Of a stretch of 64,000 bases of DNA, positions 61,704 to 64,000 are shown in pieces. The notes under the pieces were generated by a model. The model had not been told where the DNA came from and made no database searches. It was given only the letters and a program-made list of their open reading frames with translations. Position 1 is the stretch's first letter. Every line of letters begins with the position of its first letter. This DNA is from Physella acuta (Eukaryota; Mollusca; Gastropoda; Physidae), in the NCBI RefSeq assembly GCF_028476545.1, contig NW_026733965.1, forward strand, positions 17,501 through 81,500, given 5' to 3'. A program made the position numbers and the translations under genes.

Positions 61704-64000
61704 TATATACATATATATATATGTGTGTGTGTGTGTATGTGTGTATAACGACCTGCATAGACCTATAATTTAAATATATGCCACATACGCGTACATGTAT
61801 GTTTATAAGATTTAATCACTGCAGACTTAATATTAACTGTATTTATCTATAGTCTGTTAATAATATAAGTGGATGTAGCATTGTTATCTCTAAAGTTAAC
61901 ACGTTTGCCACCCCCACCCCCTAGTTATAATTGTTGATTTGTACTTTAAAGACTATTTAACTTTAATTCTTAACTGAACTGGCAAAAAAGCAGTTTTCTT
62001 ATGTAAATATTGCAATTTTTCGCCTTTTTGTAACCCCCTTTAATGGTGTCACCCGGTGCGGTCCGCACCCTTCGCCCCACCCTCGCTACGCCTCTGCCTT
62101 GCTGTACTATCGCTGTGATCTAATCATGCTGCTGTCCCCAGGTTACCCCACCCCCACTGTCTACTGGATGGTGGTCAATGAACAAGAACACATCATCCTC
62201 AAAAACAGCGACAAATACGAAACAACGAAACAGGTCAGAGGTCATTCTATAATTAGATTCCCCTTTTGAACACGTCTCTAACTCACGTTAACGAATCCCT
62301 AATACTGATTCGAATTACATCTTAAAATCTGTTTGTGTGATTCCATTGTAGGGTGTTAAAGTTCTGAGGTCATTGTATAATTAGATTCCCCTTTTGAGTT
62401 TTTGAACACGTGTCTAATTCACGTTAACGATTCCTTACAGCTGATTCAAATTACATCCTAAAACCTATTTGTGGGATTGCATGGTTGGGTGGTAAAAGCC
62501 ACGACTGCTAACCCGATAGTCTCGAGTTCGGATCCAGAGCTCGTTTCTATAGAACGAGCTTTGAATCCACCCAGCTTTGATGGGTACCATACTCACGTCA
62601 AGGAAAGTAAAGGAGGCTGGGCATAGTGCTGACCACAATATCCCTTCTCTATGCCAACACCACAGAAACAGGTGAAATCTACTTCATCTGCTCCATCTGA
62701 ACTCCAACAAGATCCTATTCTCACACGTTACATCCTTACGTACCTCACCACACAATCGCAATATTTTATCATTATGAATCTTTCCACAACACATACTCTC
62801 ATACCCTCGCAATCAGAGTTTCTCCGACCTCCCCCCCCCCTGAACGAAATGGAATTTATATAGAAAAAAAATATTTTTATCAGAGTCGCCCCCCCCCCCC
62901 CCGAAAATTTCAAGCCCCCCCCCCCCCTCCCCCAGGAGAAAAAAGTCCGGAAGAAACACTGCTCGCAATACCTAAGAAACCATTCCTAACACCTTCGTAT
63001 GTCGATATCTTGGAAAAAAGTTTCCTCTAATTCATTTGCTCCATTAAACTTCCAGGGCCTATAAGGATAAACGTTTTCCTTTCCTTAAGCTAGATTTGTA
63101 AAGCGTGCATGCTGTTCTAATTTTTCCATAGGCAACCACGTTATTGAAACAAACAAATAGAGATTAAAAAAATGTATGTGATATTGAAAGTTTAAAATTT
63201 AGTTCAATGGCCTTAATCCCATTTTTCTGACGTCACCCCCCCCCCCCCTCCCACAGGCGACCGACACCCAGAACCTGTTCAACGGTGAACAGTGGTACTC
63301 ACTCAAGGTGCGGTACGTGCAGGCTCTCGACTTCCGGGACTACTACTGCGTGGGCGTCAACAGCAAAGGTCAAGGCAACGCCACGGTGACCTTGTTCTGT
63401 GAGTGACCTGATGGGGACCTTGACCTTTTCCGTTAGTGGGTACCGGGTGGTTATATTGTGGTGGATGCTTGTTGGAATATTTGCTGATATGTGATGGAGT
63501 GGTTGGGGGGGGGGGGGGGGGGTAGAGCACACGGATGCTAAGTTGGAAGTTCGGATTTCGGAGTCGAGCCCAAAAGACGCCCCTGAGTTCGCCCAGCATG
63601 GATGGGTACCTGCAGAGGCGTAGCGAGGGGGGGGGGGGGCGGGGGGTGCGGACCGCACCGGGTGACACCATTTAGGGGGGTGACACCAAGGCAAAAAATA
63701 GCAAAATATATAGAGAAAAACTTGAGGGGGGGGTGCAAATCGAAAATTTGAAAGTTAGTCCGCTCTGGGGGGTGACACCATTAAGTGCCGCACCGGGTGA
63801 CACCCGACCTCACTGGGTACCTGACTAACGTTAGGGAAATTTACAGAAGCGAGTACTATCATTTTCATTGTGTTTTAGGGTTGTGACTTAGGTATATAGG
63901 TAAGGGTTAGCTTATATTATGGGGGACAGTGTGGTCTAAACCGAAAGTCTCGAGTTCGAATCCGGGTTCAGGTCAGTATAACTTCCCTGAGCCCATACAG
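49322..64000 (+). CDS. Three-Ig-domain cell-surface protein (lachesin/IgLON/DIP-like), 3' end outside window
   Basis: Coding exons: 49322-49379, 54930-55036, 58511-58766, 59611-59771, 60813-60914, 61100-61199, 62142-62233, 63257-63398. All introns are GT-AG and all phases agree, giving 339 residues so far. Signal peptide at residues 1-22 ([21 protein letters not shown], cleavage before QDPE). Ig1 has C46, W58 and C118; Ig2 C166, W178 and C213; Ig3 C258, W270 and C323. Y-x-C motifs: SGSYQC, SGVYRC, RDYYC. Possible N-glycosylation at NCT, NKT, NSS, NIT and NAT. The layout matches insect lachesin, vertebrate IgLONs and Dpr-interacting proteins: extracellular adhesion proteins, often GPI-anchored and neural. 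The anchor or membrane segment must lie right of the window. Subfamily is not resolved. Confidence 0.9.
49331..49490 (+). repeat. Two-unit tandem duplication of the signal-exon end and its donor
   Basis: A unit of about 78 bp: TACTGCGGTAAGTATCGACA and its surroundings occur at 49373 and again at 49451, with ATATCATTCxTCTACT before each. Confidence 0.92.
49628..49890 (+). repeat. SINE type 1 copy in Ig-gene intron 1
   Basis: ACCGAGTTCAGATCCAGGCT, CTGATGAGTACCCTGATTGA, GGCTGGGCATAGTGCGGTCC. Confidence 0.85.
50040..50705 (+). repeat. Dispersed repeat R, copy 2 (3' truncated, with SINE inside)
   Basis: AAAGCGGGAGTGATCTCCCC ... TACCACTTCCGG ... GTCACCGGAAATTACTC, split by the SINE at 50362-50612. 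An inverted piece of its start lies at 50005-50032. Confidence 0.75.
50362..50612 (+). repeat. SINE type 1, well preserved, inside repeat R
   Basis: 11-bp target duplication ACCACTTCCGG on both sides. Head TGTGGTCTAGCTGTAGAGAG, CTCGAGTTCGAATCCGGGTT, core and 3' AAAGGGAAACTTTACTTTTT. Confidence 0.95.
50710..50955. other. GC-rich block of unknown origin
   Basis: Stands out from AT-rich surroundings. Short frames on both strands (78-79 codons), none recognised. Lies between repeat R and a hAT fossil. Confidence 0.5.
50965..51790 (+). mobile_element. hAT transposase fossil including the C-terminal dimerisation region
   Basis: + strand, several frames and stops. [20 protein letters not shown] near 51240, then FKSTYSC, a stop, [20 protein letters not shown] and [20 protein letters not shown] at 51600-51755, matching the hAT C-terminal dimerisation pattern. 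GTF2IRD2/ZBED-like hAT. No inverted ends found. Confidence 0.8.
51926..52008. repeat. (AT)n microsatellite
   Basis: About 83 bases; the following 52010-52345 is purine-rich unique-looking DNA without a recognised gene. Confidence 0.95.
52347..53258 (-). mobile_element. LINE, 5'-truncated copy of the 15932-18549 family
   Basis: In - sense: degenerate ORF2 C-terminus (about 53240-52970, e.g. [20 protein letters not shown] in one frame), 3' untranslated region matching 17745-18500 and a poly(A) tail (T-run at 52347). Lacks the family C MITE. Confidence 0.85.
53259..54032. other. AT-rich intron sequence of the Ig gene
   Basis: Starts with a T25 run. No exon or repeat family recognised. Confidence 0.45.
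54041..54863. mobile_element. hAT-type MITE, family A, carrying a nested LINE insertion
   Basis: Ends AAGAGGCGTAGCGAGG and CGCTACGCCACTG; exact 8-bp duplication CCTCTCAC. Contains a 458-base LINE fragment with its own duplication. Confidence 0.95.
54176..54633 (+). mobile_element. LINE 3' fragment (I/Jockey-like ORF2 C-terminus) nested in a MITE
   Basis: Exact 11-bp duplication GTGATTAATTC (54165-54175, 54634-54644). Open frame to TGA at about 54590: [40 protein letters not shown], then [20 protein letters not shown]. This Cys/His-rich end is typical of I/Jockey-group LINEs. 3' tail AATTAAGAACGAAGAAGAAG is shared with SINE type 2. Confidence 0.92.
54930..55036 (+). CDS. Ig-domain gene, coding exon 2 (start of Ig1)
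   Basis: Acceptor CTTCCTCAG, donor AACGCA|GTAAGTAG, ends phase 0. Encodes [18 protein letters not shown] and [17 protein letters not shown] with the first Ig1 cysteine. The donor is the seed of the long array that follows. Confidence 0.9.
55037..57285 (+). repeat. Long minisatellite (29-32 bp, about 70 copies) seeded by the Ig-gene exon 2 donor
   Basis: First a duplication of about 125 bp of the exon 2 end and intron start, then about 70 units GGTCAGGTTAGGGAGTAACG then CTGTAAGTA(GTA). Each carries GCTGTAAGTAG, equivalent to the real junction GCA|GTAAGTAG. Higher-order blocks repeat (55670-56060 versus 56265-56680). Confidence 0.97.
57585..58283 (+). repeat. Dispersed repeat R, copy 3 (complete)
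   Basis: AACCGGTAGTGATCTCCCCT ... TATATACGAGAAAGTA; carries (CA)n in place of the ACAG tract and one extra internal CACTTCCGGTTATCCG segment. Confidence 0.75.
58511..58766 (+). CDS. Ig-domain gene, coding exon 3 (rest of Ig1)
   Basis: Acceptor CACGTTGCACAG, donor TTAC|GTAAGT, phase 0 in, phase 1 out. Starts VQWSF (core Trp), carries [20 protein letters not shown] with the second cysteine after it and ends GYVTVL. Confidence 0.93.
58920..59605 (+). repeat. Degenerate 15-18 bp repeat CCCTATAAAATCTCC up to the exon 4 acceptor
   Basis: Becomes regular toward 59600, where it merges into the acceptor AAAATCTCCCCACAG. Confidence 0.85.
59611..59771 (+). CDS. Ig-domain gene, coding exon 4 (Ig2, first half)
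   Basis: Acceptor CTCCCCACAG, donor CAGG|GTATTA, ends phase 0. Encodes [38 protein letters not shown] and the turn [10 protein letters not shown]. Confidence 0.9.
60000..60142 (+). repeat. Degenerate TAGGTCAGGC repeat
   Basis: About 14 units of TAGGTCAGGCTAAGTCAGGT. Confidence 0.85.
60465..60812 (+). repeat. Degenerate CTTGATATTGAC repeat up to the exon 5 acceptor
   Basis: Units such as GACCTTGATATTGATCTTGA; the last unit contains the acceptor GATGTCGACAG. Confidence 0.85.
60813..60914 (+). CDS. Ig-domain gene, coding exon 5 (Ig2, second half)
   Basis: Acceptor GATGTCGACAG, donor ACACAG|GTAGGT, 102 bases, phase 0. Encodes [19 protein letters not shown] and [14 protein letters not shown], the closing strand pair of Ig2. 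Confidence 0.9.
61100..61199 (+). CDS. Ig-domain gene, coding exon 6 (start of Ig3)
   Basis: Acceptor TACGTCACAG, donor TCAAG|GTATGT, phase 0 in, phase 1 out. Encodes [20 protein letters not shown] and [12 protein letters not shown] with the first Ig3 cysteine. Confidence 0.9.
61335..61495 (-). repeat. SINE type 1, reverse partial copy
   Basis: In - sense GAGTACCTAACTCACTTAAG, GGGAAAATAAAGGTGGCTGA and CAGGTGAACTCTACTTCACC. Confidence 0.85.
61640..61732. repeat. (AT)n with short (GT)n
   Basis: About 78 bases of TA, then TGTGTG. Confidence 0.95.
62020..62097. mobile_element. hAT-type MITE, family A, right-end fragment
   Basis: TAATGGTGTCACCCGGTGCG then CTCGCTACGCCTCTG; left part lost. Confidence 0.8.
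62142..62233 (+). CDS. Ig-domain gene, coding exon 7 (Ig3 core)
   Basis: Acceptor GCTGTCCCCAG, donor AACAG|GTCAGA, ends phase 0. Encodes [20 protein letters not shown] with the core Trp. Confidence 0.9.
62235..62480 (+). repeat. Two-unit tandem duplication just after the exon 7 donor
   Basis: A unit of about 125 bp: GAGGTCATTCTATAATTAGA recurs as GAGGTCATTGTATAATTAGA; ends TTGTGTGATTCCAT and TTGTGGGATTGCAT. Confidence 0.85.
62480..62705 (+). repeat. SINE type 1 copy
   Basis: GCATGGTTGGGTGGTAAAAG, TCTCGAGTTCGGATCCAG, GATGGGTACCATACTCACGT, GGCTGGGCATAGTGCTGACC. Confidence 0.9.
62814..62961. mobile_element. hAT-type MITE, family B (short)
   Basis: Ends CAGAGTTTCTCCGACC and GTCCGGAAGAAACACTG; exact 8-bp duplication CTCGCAAT. 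Confidence 0.94.
63257..63398 (+). CDS. Ig-domain gene, coding exon 8 (end of Ig3)
   Basis: Acceptor CTCCCACAG after a C-run, donor TTCT|GTGAGT, phase 1 out. Encodes [20 protein letters not shown], the second cysteine and [15 protein letters not shown]. The next exon is beyond the window. Confidence 0.9.
63518..63880 (+). repeat. SINE type 1 interrupted by a MITE
   Basis: Left half ends GGATGGGTACCTG at 63612; right half resumes ACTAACGTTAGGGAAATTTA at 63824 after the duplicated GGTACCTG. Confidence 0.88.
63613..63815. mobile_element. hAT-type MITE, family A, inside a SINE
   Basis: CAGAGGCGTAGCGAGG ... GGTGACACCCGACCTCACTG; exact 8-bp duplication GGTACCTG. The right end lacks the GCTACGC block. 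Confidence 0.95.
63918..64000 (+). repeat. SINE type 1, cut by window edge
   Basis: GGGGGACAGTGTGGTCTAAA, then TCTCGAGTTCGAATCCGGGT. Confidence 0.88.

Overview
This is eukaryotic, intron-rich, repeat-saturated DNA from an invertebrate animal. I judge it most likely a mollusc, probably a heterobranch gastropod. Reasons: long introns; many copies of a tRNA-headed SINE whose core ('GATGGGTACCT..ACGTTAGGGAAAGTAAAGGCGGCTGG') resembles the core I recall from molluscan Meta-type SINEs; and typical animal gene families. The taxon is inference; no database was searched.

Three host genes are visible. (1) At the far left on the + strand are the last two exons of an unidentified gene (3696-4506). (2) On the - strand a complete monocarboxylate transporter-like (MCT/SLC16) gene runs from its ATG at 23369 to its stop at 5558 in eleven coding exons. 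They read through as about 623 residues if two one-base homopolymer excesses are disregarded. (3) On the + strand a secreted or GPI-linked protein with three immunoglobulin domains (lachesin/IgLON/DIP-like) starts with a signal-peptide exon at 49322 and runs off the right edge after its eighth exon (63398). All its junction phases agree.

Layout: 1-3.6 kb repeats and an A/C-only tract; 3.7-4.5 kb gene 1 end; 5.5-23.4 kb MCT gene, its introns filled with minisatellites, hAT-type MITEs, SINEs and a LINE; 23.4-49.3 kb intergenic DNA made almost wholly of tandem arrays, SINEs, MITEs, LINE pieces, a TIR transposon with a Mutator-like N-terminal ORF and a composite LTR element with inverted arms (43973-48732); 49.3-64 kb Ig-domain gene.

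The most striking pattern is that tandem repeats in both large genes start at exon-intron boundaries and carry copies of the splice site plus some exon bases. At least six junctions show this, and one intron holds about 70 units that each contain a GTAAGT donor-like motif. Other strong structural results are: an LTR composite whose outer LTRs are inverted and of two subfamilies yet share one 5-bp target duplication; hAT MITE families with exact 8-bp duplications, one with an empty site in a paralogous LINE copy in this window; an internally deleted LINE with a 14-bp target duplication; and a dimeric tRNA-type SINE sharing its 3' tail with a LINE found here.

Most long open frames are artefacts of tandem repeats whose unit length or triple is a multiple of three, and were not annotated as genes.
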